A program made the translations under genes and the position numbers. Below, piece by piece: positions 1 through 6,774 of a DNA stretch of 64,000 nt. Below the pieces are notes generated by a model that made no database searches, had not been told where the DNA came from, and saw only the letters and a list, made by a program, of their open reading frames with translations. The DNA comes from Kriegella sp963975415 (GTDB taxonomy: Bacteria > Bacteroidota > Bacteroidia > Flavobacteriales > Flavobacteriaceae). Numbering within the stretch: the first letter of the stretch is position 1; every line of letters begins with the position of its first letter. The stretch is taken from assembly GCF_963975415.1 (NCBI RefSeq), contig NZ_CAXBGN010000002.1, positions 372,001 to 436,000 on the forward strand, written 5' to 3'.

Positions 1-78
1 TAAACTATTGATTACTAATTCATTATAAAATAATCGATAGTTTTAATATGTGTAATTATGTGAACTTCCGTGAAAAAA

Positions 79-94
79 TGTGTAAAATGTAAAC
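79..94. promoter_or_regulatory. Repeated TGTGTAA/ATGTAAAC box, left copy
   Basis: The 16-bp string TGTGTAAAATGTAAAC recurs at 730-745 with one mismatch. In both places a GTGTAATT half-element lies about 28 bp to its left (51 and 702). On the minus strand it reads GTTTACATTTTACACA. The copy at 730-745 lies upstream of the gene at 268-570, so this copy would lie upstream of a further gene beyond the left edge. Regulatory role is inferred from position and conservation only. Confidence 0.4.
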
Positions 95-183
95 GCAAAG
101 CAACGGTGTTGGTCATACCAGTGCAACGTAGTAGTCATTCAGGAAATGTGCTCTACTTGTATGCGATGATATATCTCAATACG

Positions 184-217
184 AAAAAAGCCCTAACGTT
201 ACCGTTAGGGCTTTTTC
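184..217 (-). terminator. Rho-independent terminator of first PepSY-like gene
   Basis: A 10-bp perfect stem (AGCCCTAACG / CGTTAGGGCT) with a TTAC loop is flanked by A-runs on one side and T-runs on the other, so it can work in both directions. It lies 50 bp past the stop of the minus-strand gene. A smaller hairpin (ACGAT-ATA-ATCGT) sits between it and the stop; the second tandem gene has the same arrangement. Confidence 0.85.
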
Positions 218-267
218 TTTCTACGATATAATCGTAAAGATTACCGCAAAAATTCTTGAATGCCTGA

Positions 268-467
268 TTACATGTCGATCCAGTTACCTTCGGCATCTGC
301 GTACAATTCAACTGCAGAACCGTCTTCTTTGGCAACTTCCAACTTGTATTGGGCTTCTTCGTTAGCGTATGCCTTAGAGATAGTAGCTCCAGGATGGGCA
401 GCTTCTAGAGCTGTAGAAATTGCTTCTGGCAACTCTTCGATTGCTACTTCGTTAAATCCATCTTGAG
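268..467. repeat. 200-bp near-identical repeat, copy 1 (with 911-1110)
   Basis: Bases 268-467 and 911-1110 differ only at 274 (G) versus 917 (A), a silent Asp codon change. Identity ends abruptly at the junction with the linker. The repeat period is 643 bp. Such sharp-edged identity points to recent gene conversion or duplication. Confidence 0.95.
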
Positions 468-570
468 TGGCTACAGCTTCAGTTGCTTCCTCTTGTGCCG
501 GTTCGGCATCTTGAGCGAATGCAGTAAAACTTCCTAATGACAATGCTAATACAAAAACTAATTTTTTCAT
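268..570 (-). CDS. Secreted PepSY-like protein, tandem copy 1
   Basis: A 100-aa secreted protein. Residues 1-19 are a Sec signal peptide ending AFA-Q. An acidic Ala/Glu-rich linker follows (about 20-37). The rest is one small domain with the pattern of PepSY-like proteins: LPEAI, HPGATI, then YKLEV...DGS...ELYADAEGNW. Such domains are periplasmic or secreted in Bacteroidota; no enzyme activity is known to me. From residue 37 to the end the protein is identical to the neighbour at 911-1216, and the DNA there is identical at 199 of 200 bases, while signal and linker differ. ATG start gives the intact signal. The gene has its own terminator, so the two are probably separate transcripts. Confidence 0.9.
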   Translation of the reverse strand: MKKLVFVLALSLGSFTAFAQDAEPAQEEATEAVATQDGFNEVAIEELPEAISTALEAAHPGATISKAYANEEAQYKLEVAKEDGSAVELYADAEGNWIDM

Positions 571-729
571 GATCTTTATTTTTAATAGTGTTATTAATAA
601 TTAAACTCTCTTAATACATAGAAAATATGATACCATTTTTGAATAAATGCATATGTAATTGATTATCAATGGTTTAAAAAACAACACTCTTTTTTCATGT
701 GTGTAATTTTGGGGAGACTACAATAAAAC

Positions 730-745
730 TGTGTAATATGTAAAC
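730..745. promoter_or_regulatory. Repeated TGTGTAA/ATGTAAAC box upstream of copy 1
   Basis: TGTGTAATATGTAAAC lies about 160 bp upstream of the minus-strand gene ending at 570, with a GTGTGTAATT element at 699-708. It matches 79-94 at 15 of 16 bases, 651 bp apart. A looser version (TGTGTAA at 1375-1381 and in the palindrome at 1394-1412) lies upstream of the second gene. The rest of 571-910 holds only leader sequence and the copy-2 terminator; I see no other gene there. Confidence 0.4.
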
Positions 746-836
746 AAAAGAATAGCTACTTCGAAAAAAATCGCCAACTGCTAAGTGTTGTCTTCAGCCC
801 ATTGTCGAAAATAGCAGTAGAAGGTAGCAAGACAAT

Positions 837-873
837 AAAAAAAGCCCCAACGGTAGCGTTGGGGCTTTTCTTT
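837..873 (-). terminator. Terminator of second PepSY-like gene
   Basis: Stem AGCCCCAACG / CGTTGGGGCT with a GTAG loop, flanked by an A-run and a TTTTCTTTT tract. As at the first copy, a small hairpin (CACGAT-TTG-ATCGTG) lies between it and the stop codon. Confidence 0.85.
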
Positions 874-910
874 TCCACGATTTGATCGTGAAACGTCAAT
901 AGACGCCTAA

Positions 911-1216
911 TTACATATCGATCCAGTTACCTTCGGCATCTGCGTACAATTCAACTGCAGAACCGTCTTCTTTGGCAACTTCCAACTTGTATTGGGCTTC
1001 TTCGTTAGCGTATGCCTTAGAGATAGTAGCTCCAGGATGGGCAGCTTCTAGAGCTGTAGAAATTGCTTCTGGCAACTCTTCGATTGCTACTTCGTTAAAT
1101 CCATCTTGAGACTCAACTACTTCAGTTGCTGCTTCTTCAACCGCAGGGGCCTCCTCTTGCGCAAAAGCAGTCATTGTTCCTAAAGACATTGCTGCTACAA
1201 TCATTAAATTTTTCAT
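911..1216 (-). CDS. Secreted PepSY-like protein, tandem copy 2
   Basis: A 101-aa paralogue of the gene at 268-570. The signal peptide (1-19, ending AFA-Q) and acidic linker (QEEAPAVEEAATEVVES) are diverged, but the PepSY-like domain from QDGFNEV to the C-terminus is identical in protein and nearly so in DNA. It is flanked by its own terminator and, upstream, by the palindrome at 1381-1425. The combination of variable leader and identical domain suggests the mature domain is kept uniform by conversion while secretion or linker differs. Confidence 0.9.
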   Translation of the reverse strand: MKNLMIVAAMSLGTMTAFAQEEAPAVEEAATEVVESQDGFNEVAIEELPEAISTALEAAHPGATISKAYANEEAQYKLEVAKEDGSAVELYADAEGNWIDM

Positions 1217-1380
1217 CTTGTGTGTGTTTTAAAATTATTATTGTTTTTTGTTTTGAAATCACTTAGTAAAGAGGAAAAATAATGCCAACCTAACAAATGA
1301 CAACAAATAGGATTTAAAACACTGATTTATAGCATTTTACAAACATACCGCCCTCTATATTTATTGTATACAGATGTGTA

Positions 1381-1425
1381 AAAACCCGAAAAAGTGTGTA
1401 AAGCTTACACACTTTTTCGGGTTTT
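1381..1425 (-). terminator. Perfect 21-bp stem terminator of the DUF4301 operon
   Basis: Bases 1381-1401 are exactly complementary to 1405-1425 with a 3-nt AGC loop. The stem starts with four A and ends with TTTTT, so it terminates in either direction. Its inner part carries GTGTGTAA/TTACACAC, the same word as the boxes upstream of the PepSY-like genes, so it may double as an operator. Confidence 0.85.
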
Positions 1426-1454
1426 TATCTTTAAAAAAAGTAATATATAACTAC

Positions 1455-2996
1455 CTACTTTACCTGATGGGCCGGTTTCAATAGGTCGTTCACTGTTTTA
1501 ACCGGATTAAAGGTTACCAATGGAACTTCTACGAAAATAGTATTCCAAAAAGCCATAGCGCCATTCCAAAGCCCTGGTAGTTCCAATGCCTTTAACGCCC
1601 GTCCTTCTTTGGTTTTACTCGTTATAAAACCTTGTTTAGGGTTTACAAAATTCAATAGATTATACTTCTCTCCCTTATAGTTCTTAATGCCACAAACGAG
1701 ATCTACCGGGTTAAAATGGGTGGAATTCTTTAAAATAGCAACTTGGCCCTCATTGTCCATATCGATTTGTGCCGACTCTACAATCTGCAACGATACATGG
1801 TTATTCTGATCAAGTATCCAAAACGGACCACCACCGGGTTCTCCCTCATTTTTCACCATACCACAGATGCGTATAGGCCGGTTGATTTTATCTTTTAATA
1901 TGTCTAACTGGTCTTGAAGACTAAATCCGGAAAAATTCTCGGATAAACGAACGTTTAGTTCGTCTTTCAGAAAACGCTCGATTTCTTCCATCAATTCGGC
2001 GGTCATTTCACCTTCATCCAATTGTCTGGCGTAAGCAAAAGCCTTTTCTTGCACACGCATCAGAAGGCCGGCAAGTACCTTTTTATGCTTCGCAATAGCC
2101 GTAGCGAATTCTGGCGCCACTACATTATCAATATTTTTTACAAAAATAATATCGGCATCTTGCTCATTCAGGTTCTCAATGAGCGCCCCATGTCCTCCAG
2201 GTCTGAACAACAATGATCCATCTGAATTTCGAAAAGGATTGTTATCCATATCGACAGCAATGGTATCGGTTGAAGGTTTTTGATAGGAATAGCCAACTTC
2301 AAATGACGTATTGGTTGCCTCTGACACCCGCTGTCTTACCTTTTCAAATTCTTTATTGAACAAATCTCCGTGTTGCTCAGAAATGGTAAAATGCAGTCTA
2401 GCCGAATCGTCATTTTTGGCATATGCCGCAGCCTCTTTTAAATGTTCTTCAAAAGGTGTGGCAGCATAATCACCATAATTGTGAAATGGCAACAACCCCT
2501 TAGGGTAAAAACCATAATTTAGTGCTTGATCGGACAAAAGTTCTTTCACAAAGAGATATACCTCTTCATCTTTTGATTTTGCTTCACCCGCAATTCTATT
2601 TTTCACAAGATCATAAAATGCAAAATTCTGTATTCCCTCAGAAAATCGTTTGATATCATTATCATTGGTTCGTTCGATATAGGCTTCAAGACTTTCTTTG
2701 GCGGAGTCATAATTTTCCAGAAAATTGAACAAAGCCTTGAACATTCGAGATGCCGCACCCGAGGCTGGAACGAACTTAAGCAATGAGAGCTTGTGATGTG
2801 AATTATCGAACCGTTGTACCAATACGTCTTCCACCCCTTCCGAAAACTTTGAAATACCGTCACCGACCACCGCAGGTTTTAATAAATGAACAAACGGCAC
2901 TCCCTCCTCAAAGGTCTTGATTTGGTTTGCTACTATTTCAGTTGCTATTTTTTTCTTTGAAAGCTGTGCTAAATCATTTTCTGAAAATTGTGTCAT
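1455..2996 (-). CDS. DUF4301 protein (nucleotidyltransferase-like)
   Basis: A 513-aa cytoplasmic protein of the DUF4301 family, found mainly in Bacteroidota, at normal family length. Residues 77-87 (PASGAASRMFK) and 265-290 (RPGGHG...DIIFVKNID) recall the signature loops of UDP-sugar pyrophosphorylases, so a nucleotidyl-transfer fold is plausible; the substrate is unknown. It is the last gene of an overlapping operon: its ATG overlaps the stop of the NadR-like kinase (ATGA, 2993-2996). It ends just before the strong terminator at 1381-1425. The shared operon suggests a link to nucleotide or vitamin metabolism, which is inference. Confidence 0.85.
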   Translation of the reverse strand: MTQFSENDLAQLSKKKIATEIVANQIKTFEEGVPFVHLLKPAVVGDGISKFSEGVEDVLVQRFDNSHHKLSLLKFVPASGAASRMFKALFNFLENYDSAKESLEAYIERTNDNDIKRFSEGIQNFAFYDLVKNRIAGEAKSKDEEVYLFVKELLSDQALNYGFYPKGLLPFHNYGDYAATPFEEHLKEAAAYAKNDDSARLHFTISEQHGDLFNKEFEKVRQRVSEATNTSFEVGYSYQKPSTDTIAVDMDNNPFRNSDGSLLFRPGGHGALIENLNEQDADIIFVKNIDNVVAPEFATAIAKHKKVLAGLLMRVQEKAFAYARQLDEGEMTAELMEEIERFLKDELNVRLSENFSGFSLQDQLDILKDKINRPIRICGMVKNEGEPGGGPFWILDQNNHVSLQIVESAQIDMDNEGQVAILKNSTHFNPVDLVCGIKNYKGEKYNLLNFVNPKQGFITSKTKEGRALKALELPGLWNGAMAFWNTIFVEVPLVTFNPVKTVNDLLKPAHQVK

Positions 2997-3556
2997 TTGC
3001 TCAATAGTTTATCAATGTGTTTAACGGCCTTGGCCATTCTTTCTTTTTTATCGCCCTTTAAAATAACAAAATTTCGTTTATACTTTTCCAACGTAAGTTT
3101 AAAATACTCGAACATTCTTTCCCTTTCATTAGGTTTATCGCGTAAATCGTCTCCTACCCAAGGTATATCAATAGATGTCAAAAAATAAATATCATACGTA
3201 TTTTTCAGGGCATGTCGTTCCAAAATCGGATTACAATGACCAAGATAGTATGCTTCTGAATATACTTTGGTCTCCAACAAATCGGTATCACATATCAAGA
3301 CATCAGAGGCCTTTTTTGCCAATTCGTTTTCAAGCTGTATCTGTCCTTTCGCAATCGGAAGCAAATCTTCCGGCTCACATGTCTTTCGTTCGTTGTTCCA
3401 TTTCTCCTGAAGATATGCCCTAGCAAATTCGGGCACCCAAACTGTATTATAATGGCGCGCCAATTGTTCCGATAGGGTTGTCTTACCGGTCGATTCAGGA
3501 CCGAAGAGTACTACTTTAACAACGTTCGAGGGCTCTTGTTCAAACTCTTTTTCCAT
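2993..3556 (-). CDS. NadR-like P-loop kinase (ribosylnicotinamide kinase type)
   Basis: A 187-aa ATPase with a Walker A GPESTGKT at residues 19-26 followed by VPEFARAYL, the pattern of the kinase domain of NadR, which phosphorylates nicotinamide riboside to NMN. There is no NMN adenylyltransferase domain. The start is the internal ATG at 3556 (MEKEFEQEP); the reading frame is open further upstream inside pnuC, but that part does not look like this family. It overlaps the end of pnuC by 46 bp and its stop overlaps the DUF4301 start by 4 bp, showing tight coupling. Because the operon also encodes a thiamine-binding protein, a thiamine kinase role cannot be excluded. Confidence 0.85.
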   Translation of the reverse strand: MEKEFEQEPSNVVKVVLFGPESTGKTTLSEQLARHYNTVWVPEFARAYLQEKWNNERKTCEPEDLLPIAKGQIQLENELAKKASDVLICDTDLLETKVYSEAYYLGHCNPILERHALKNTYDIYFLTSIDIPWVGDDLRDKPNERERMFEYFKLTLEKYKRNFVILKGDKKERMAKAVKHIDKLLSK

Positions 3557-4164
3557 GCATTGTACCCGTAAATGGCGATTATGGTAAACAAAAAGTATTG
3601 TATCGCGGTAAATATAAGTCCTTTGTATAAATAAAGCGGAACAGATATAATGTCGCCGATAATCCAATACGTCCAATTTTCCAATTTCTTCTTTGCCATA
3701 AGCCACATTCCCAGAAAAAAAATGGCCGTAGTCAGGGCATCTACATAAGCTGTCCAATTGTTGAACTTATTAAAGAAAGCATATACCAAGCCGACAAATA
3801 CAATGGTACTAACAAACAATATAACCGACCACTTTTTCTCCATTGTTGTAGTTCTGGTTATTGGTATAAAATGATCCTCATCTGTTTTTCTTGTCCAAAT
3901 ATACCATCCCACAATACTCATCGTAAAATAATAGGCATTTATGAGCATGTCACCCAAGAGCCCGTAAATCAGCAAGATATAAACAAAAACGGCCGTGCTG
4001 ATAATACCGGTAGGAAAAACCAAGATATTCTCCTTCTTAGAATACCAAACACTTAAAAAACCAAAGACCACACCAATCATCTCCAGCACGGTTAAATGCA
4101 TCGGAACTCCTTGGTACTGCGAAAAAATCCAATCAAAAATGTGGCTCATACCCGCTTCTGTCAC
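3511..4164 (-). CDS. pnuC: PnuC-family vitamin transporter
   Basis: A 217-aa inner-membrane protein with about seven hydrophobic segments and PnuC hallmarks (NAYYF...GWYIW, and YWIIGDIISVPLYLYKGL near the C-terminus). PnuC proteins move nicotinamide riboside by facilitated diffusion, trapped by a kinase; the close relative PnuT takes thiamine. The downstream NadR-like kinase favours nicotinamide riboside, while the upstream thiamine-binding gene favours thiamine. No TPP-riboswitch motif is visible upstream of the operon. The start may be the ATG at 4149 (MSHIF) rather than 4164; both overlap the upstream gene. Confidence 0.88.
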   Translation of the reverse strand: MTEAGMSHIFDWIFSQYQGVPMHLTVLEMIGVVFGFLSVWYSKKENILVFPTGIISTAVFVYILLIYGLLGDMLINAYYFTMSIVGWYIWTRKTDEDHFIPITRTTTMEKKWSVILFVSTIVFVGLVYAFFNKFNNWTAYVDALTTAIFFLGMWLMAKKKLENWTYWIIGDIISVPLYLYKGLIFTAIQYFLFTIIAIYGYNAWKKSLNKSPRTLLK

Positions 4165-4393
4165 TTTTTACTACTTTCATAAGAAGTAGGCCCCGATCCA
4201 TTAGTTCAAAAGCTGTCTTAATTTCGGTCTGAAGTAACTTCATTACCGCATCATACTCTCCGTAGACCTGAGTACTTAATGGGTTTTCAAGAACGGTAAG
4301 ACCAGAAGCCCTAAGTTTTTTAATAAAATCAATAATGCGCTCTTCAAAATCATCTTGTAATGGAGAAAAAGTCAGTTCTACGGAAATATCCAT
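4133..4393 (-). CDS. Thiamine-binding protein (MTH1187/YkoF-like)
   Basis: An 86-aa protein of the small MTH1187/YqgV/YkoF thiamine-binding family: N-terminal DISVELTFSPL strand, a central helix and the VYGEYDAVMKLL segment, at normal length for a single ferredoxin-like domain. It is the first gene of a four-gene overlapping operon with pnuC, the NadR-like kinase and DUF4301. Its presence suggests vitamin B1 sensing or buffering next to the transporter. The short leader (4394-4481) shows no riboswitch. Confidence 0.82.
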   Translation of the reverse strand: MDISVELTFSPLQDDFEERIIDFIKKLRASGLTVLENPLSTQVYGEYDAVMKLLQTEIKTAFELMDRGLLLMKVVKSDRSGYEPHF

Positions 4394-4481
4394 TTATCAA
4401 TTACTATAATAAAGTTAATAAGGAGAATTAAAATAAAAAGGGATTGTGCTAATTTGAAAAACAGTTCACATAAAATTAGAC

Positions 4482-5114
4482 CTAAGTTTTAAGGGCATAG
4501 ACGCATGTAAAGCCTTCAAACTCCAAAAAATGGATATCATAAGATGATGAATCACCGTGATAAAGCACTTCGGCCGTAGTTAGATTATCAGCGAAAGAAA
4601 AATCCTTTACATCTACATGATGCAAAAAACTAAGCCCCTGCTTGGCATAAATCTTAAAAATTGATTCCTTGGCACCCCACACAATTGTCAGCTTCTGAAT
4701 TAAGGCATCGGTATTGGCAATCGTACGGTACTCTTCGATCGGTGTAAACTTATTGGCAATACGCAATATCTTTTCCCGTTGCATTTCAATATCTATACCG
4801 ACTTCCTGCGTACCGCTAATAATTATGCCCGTAAATTCATGCGAATGTGTAATCGATATATGTCGCCCATCTTTTAAATGGGGTTTGCCCGCCTCGTCGT
4901 AATACAAATCTTCATCTACGTAACCTGCCTCGGCCATCAAATGACGAATGCTCAAAAAACCGCGACGGTGTAATTCGGACTTCATACCATCCATACGATT
5001 TTGACAATGTGGGGTCAACCTGATGCCTTCAGAAAGTTGGGCTTCAGACTCTTCGATCTTCCAAATGTACAATTTGATCGAAGAACTTACGGTTATTGTC
5101 TTATATAGTGGCAT
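4482..5114 (-). CDS. 4'-phosphopantetheinyl transferase
   Basis: A 210-aa Sfp-type enzyme that moves phosphopantetheine from CoA to a conserved serine of carrier proteins, giving the holo form. The two signature blocks are present: VGIDIE (residues 105-110, Mg2+-binding acidic residues) and WGAKESIFK (146-154, catalytic Lys/Glu). An SITHS histidine motif that binds CoA phosphate lies at about 87-91. Length fits the AcpT/Sfp class. It is divergently transcribed from ahcY across 86 bp. The target is probably the fatty-acid ACP, by inference. Confidence 0.9.
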   Translation of the reverse strand: MPLYKTITVSSSIKLYIWKIEESEAQLSEGIRLTPHCQNRMDGMKSELHRRGFLSIRHLMAEAGYVDEDLYYDEAGKPHLKDGRHISITHSHEFTGIIISGTQEVGIDIEMQREKILRIANKFTPIEEYRTIANTDALIQKLTIVWGAKESIFKIYAKQGLSFLHHVDVKDFSFADNLTTAEVLYHGDSSSYDIHFLEFEGFTCVYALKT

Positions 5115-5134
5115 TCCGTTTGTTAAGTAATTTG

Positions 5135-5142
5135 TAACTTTG
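5135..5142 (+). promoter_or_regulatory. TAnnTTTG -7 element for ahcY
   Basis: TAACTTTG matches the Bacteroidota -7 consensus, 58 bp before the ahcY start. A small hairpin GACAG-AAAAA-CTGTC (5157-5171) follows in the leader. It is too short for a known SAH riboswitch. Confidence 0.6.
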
Positions 5143-5200
5143 TATGCGCTAAAAAAGACAGAAAAACTGTCATATAACGAAAATAAAAATAAAAAAGGAT

Positions 5201-6517
5201 ATGAGCACCAAAACTATCGCCTATGTGCCTTATAAAGTTAAAGATATTTCTCTTGCAGCTTGGGGAAGAAAAGAAATTGACCTCGCAGAAGCAGAAATGC
5301 CCGGTTTGATATCACTGCGGGAAGAGTATAAAAACGAACAACCTTTAAAAGGTGCTCGCATCGCCGGATGCCTGCATATGACCATACAAACAGCAGTATT
5401 AATAGAGACCTTGGTCGCTTTGGGCGCCGATGTCACTTGGAGTTCGTGCAACATTTTTTCTACACAAGACCATGCAGCGGCCGCAATAGCGGCTGCGGGT
5501 ATTCCCGTTTATGCTTGGAAAGGCATGACCGAAGAAGAATTCGATTGGTGCATTGAGCAAACTTTATTTTTTGGCGAAGATCGTCAACCCTTGAATATGA
5601 TTTTAGACGATGGTGGCGATCTTACGAACATGGTACTTGACAAATATCCAGAGTTGACCTCAGCGATCAAAGGACTTTCGGAAGAAACTACCACTGGTGT
5701 ACACCGTTTGTACGAGAGAGTAAAAAAAGGCACATTACCTATGCCTGCCATAAATGTGAACGATTCTGTTACCAAATCGAAATTTGATAATAAATACGGC
5801 TGTCGTGAGAGTGCCGTAGATGCAATTCGCCGAGCTACCGATACCATGTTAGCCGGAAAAAGGGTAGTTGTAGCAGGTTATGGGGATGTCGGCAAAGGTA
5901 CTGCTGCTTCTTTTAAGGGCGCAGGTTCTATCGTAACTGTAACCGAAATCGACCCTATTTGTGCACTTCAAGCCTGTATGGATGGATTTGAGGTTAAAAA
6001 ACTAGAGAATGTTATCGGTACCGCAGATGTGGTTATCACTACAACTGGTAATAAAGACATTATTCAGGCACAACATTTTAAGGCGTTAAAAGACAAAGCC
6101 ATCGTGTGTAACATCGGGCATTTTGATAATGAAATCGATATGGCTTGGTTAAACGGAAATTACGGTAACACCAAAGATGAAATAAAACCACAAGTGGATA
6201 AATATACCATCGACGGTAAAGATCTTATCATTTTGGCCGAAGGTCGTTTGGTCAATTTGGGTTGTGCCACAGGACATCCTAGTTTTGTTATGAGCAACTC
6301 GTTCACAAACCAAACATTGGCTCAGATCGAGCTTTGGAAATTTAGCGACAAATACAAAAACGATGTATATATGTTGCCAAAACATTTAGATGAAAAGGTG
6401 GCCAAATTACATCTATCACGTTTGGGTGCAGAACTTACCGAACTTCGTGAAGATCAAGCCGAGTATATCGGAGTGACCGTTGAAGGGCCGTTCAAGCCCG
6501 AGTATTACAGGTACTAA
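5201..6517 (+). CDS. ahcY: Adenosylhomocysteinase
   Basis: A 438-aa cytoplasmic NAD-dependent enzyme that splits S-adenosylhomocysteine into adenosine and homocysteine, clearing the inhibitory by-product of methylations. Seen: the substrate-domain HMTIQTAVLIETL and CNIFSTQDHAAAA, the ETTTGVHRL block, the NAD motif VAGYGDVGKG, and the C-terminal DKYKNDVYMLPKHLDEKVA...HL tail. Length and motifs are typical. It stands alone with its own promoter and terminator. Confidence 0.98.
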   Translation: MSTKTIAYVPYKVKDISLAAWGRKEIDLAEAEMPGLISLREEYKNEQPLKGARIAGCLHMTIQTAVLIETLVALGADVTWSSCNIFSTQDHAAAAIAAAGIPVYAWKGMTEEEFDWCIEQTLFFGEDRQPLNMILDDGGDLTNMVLDKYPELTSAIKGLSEETTTGVHRLYERVKKGTLPMPAINVNDSVTKSKFDNKYGCRESAVDAIRRATDTMLAGKRVVVAGYGDVGKGTAASFKGAGSIVTVTEIDPICALQACMDGFEVKKLENVIGTADVVITTTGNKDIIQAQHFKALKDKAIVCNIGHFDNEIDMAWLNGNYGNTKDEIKPQVDKYTIDGKDLIILAEGRLVNLGCATGHPSFVMSNSFTNQTLAQIELWKFSDKYKNDVYMLPKHLDEKVAKLHLSRLGAELTELREDQAEYIGVTVEGPFKPEYYRY

Positions 6518-6568
6518 AATCATTCCTCCTCAGGCCGTAAGGTACAGGAGACTTACGAATAACAAAAG

Positions 6569-6597
6569 ACCTCTACAGCAATGTGGAGGTTTTTTTA
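6569..6597 (+). terminator. ahcY terminator
   Basis: Stem ACCTCTACA / TGTGGAGGT (one T-G wobble) with a GCAA loop, followed by seven T. It lies about 50 bp after the ahcY stop. Confidence 0.85.
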
Positions 6598-6686
6598 TGA
6601 TACACACCTCCTGTTTATTTCATGTTCTCCAACGGTTTCATCCTATTGAACCCCTTGCAAAACAAACTCTTTTTCTTCTTATAAAC

Positions 6687-6734
6687 ACAAAAAACACCGT
6701 CCACCACATAATGCAATGGCCAGTGTTTTTTTTT
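6687..6734 (-). terminator. Probable terminator of the Gfo/Idh/MocA gene
   Basis: On the minus strand AAACACTG and CGGTGTTTT pair (one wobble), with an inner CCA/TGG pairing, and a T-run follows. It lies 40 bp after the stop of the minus-strand gene at 6775. Less regular than the other terminators here. Confidence 0.5.
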
Positions 6735-6774
6735 AAATTCACCGAACTGGTTCGGTTCAATCTTTCATATCGAT

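Noticed and set aside
153..335. 60-codon minus frame across the first terminator
   Set aside because: It runs through the terminator hairpin and into the PepSY-like gene in another frame; no domain pattern.
4394..4481. Possible TPP riboswitch before the thiamine-binding/pnuC operon
   Set aside because: The 88-bp leader lacks the CTGAGA core and is too short for the full aptamer.
5143..5200. Possible SAH riboswitch before ahcY
   Set aside because: Only one 5-bp hairpin is present and the leader is under 60 nt, too small for the known aptamer.
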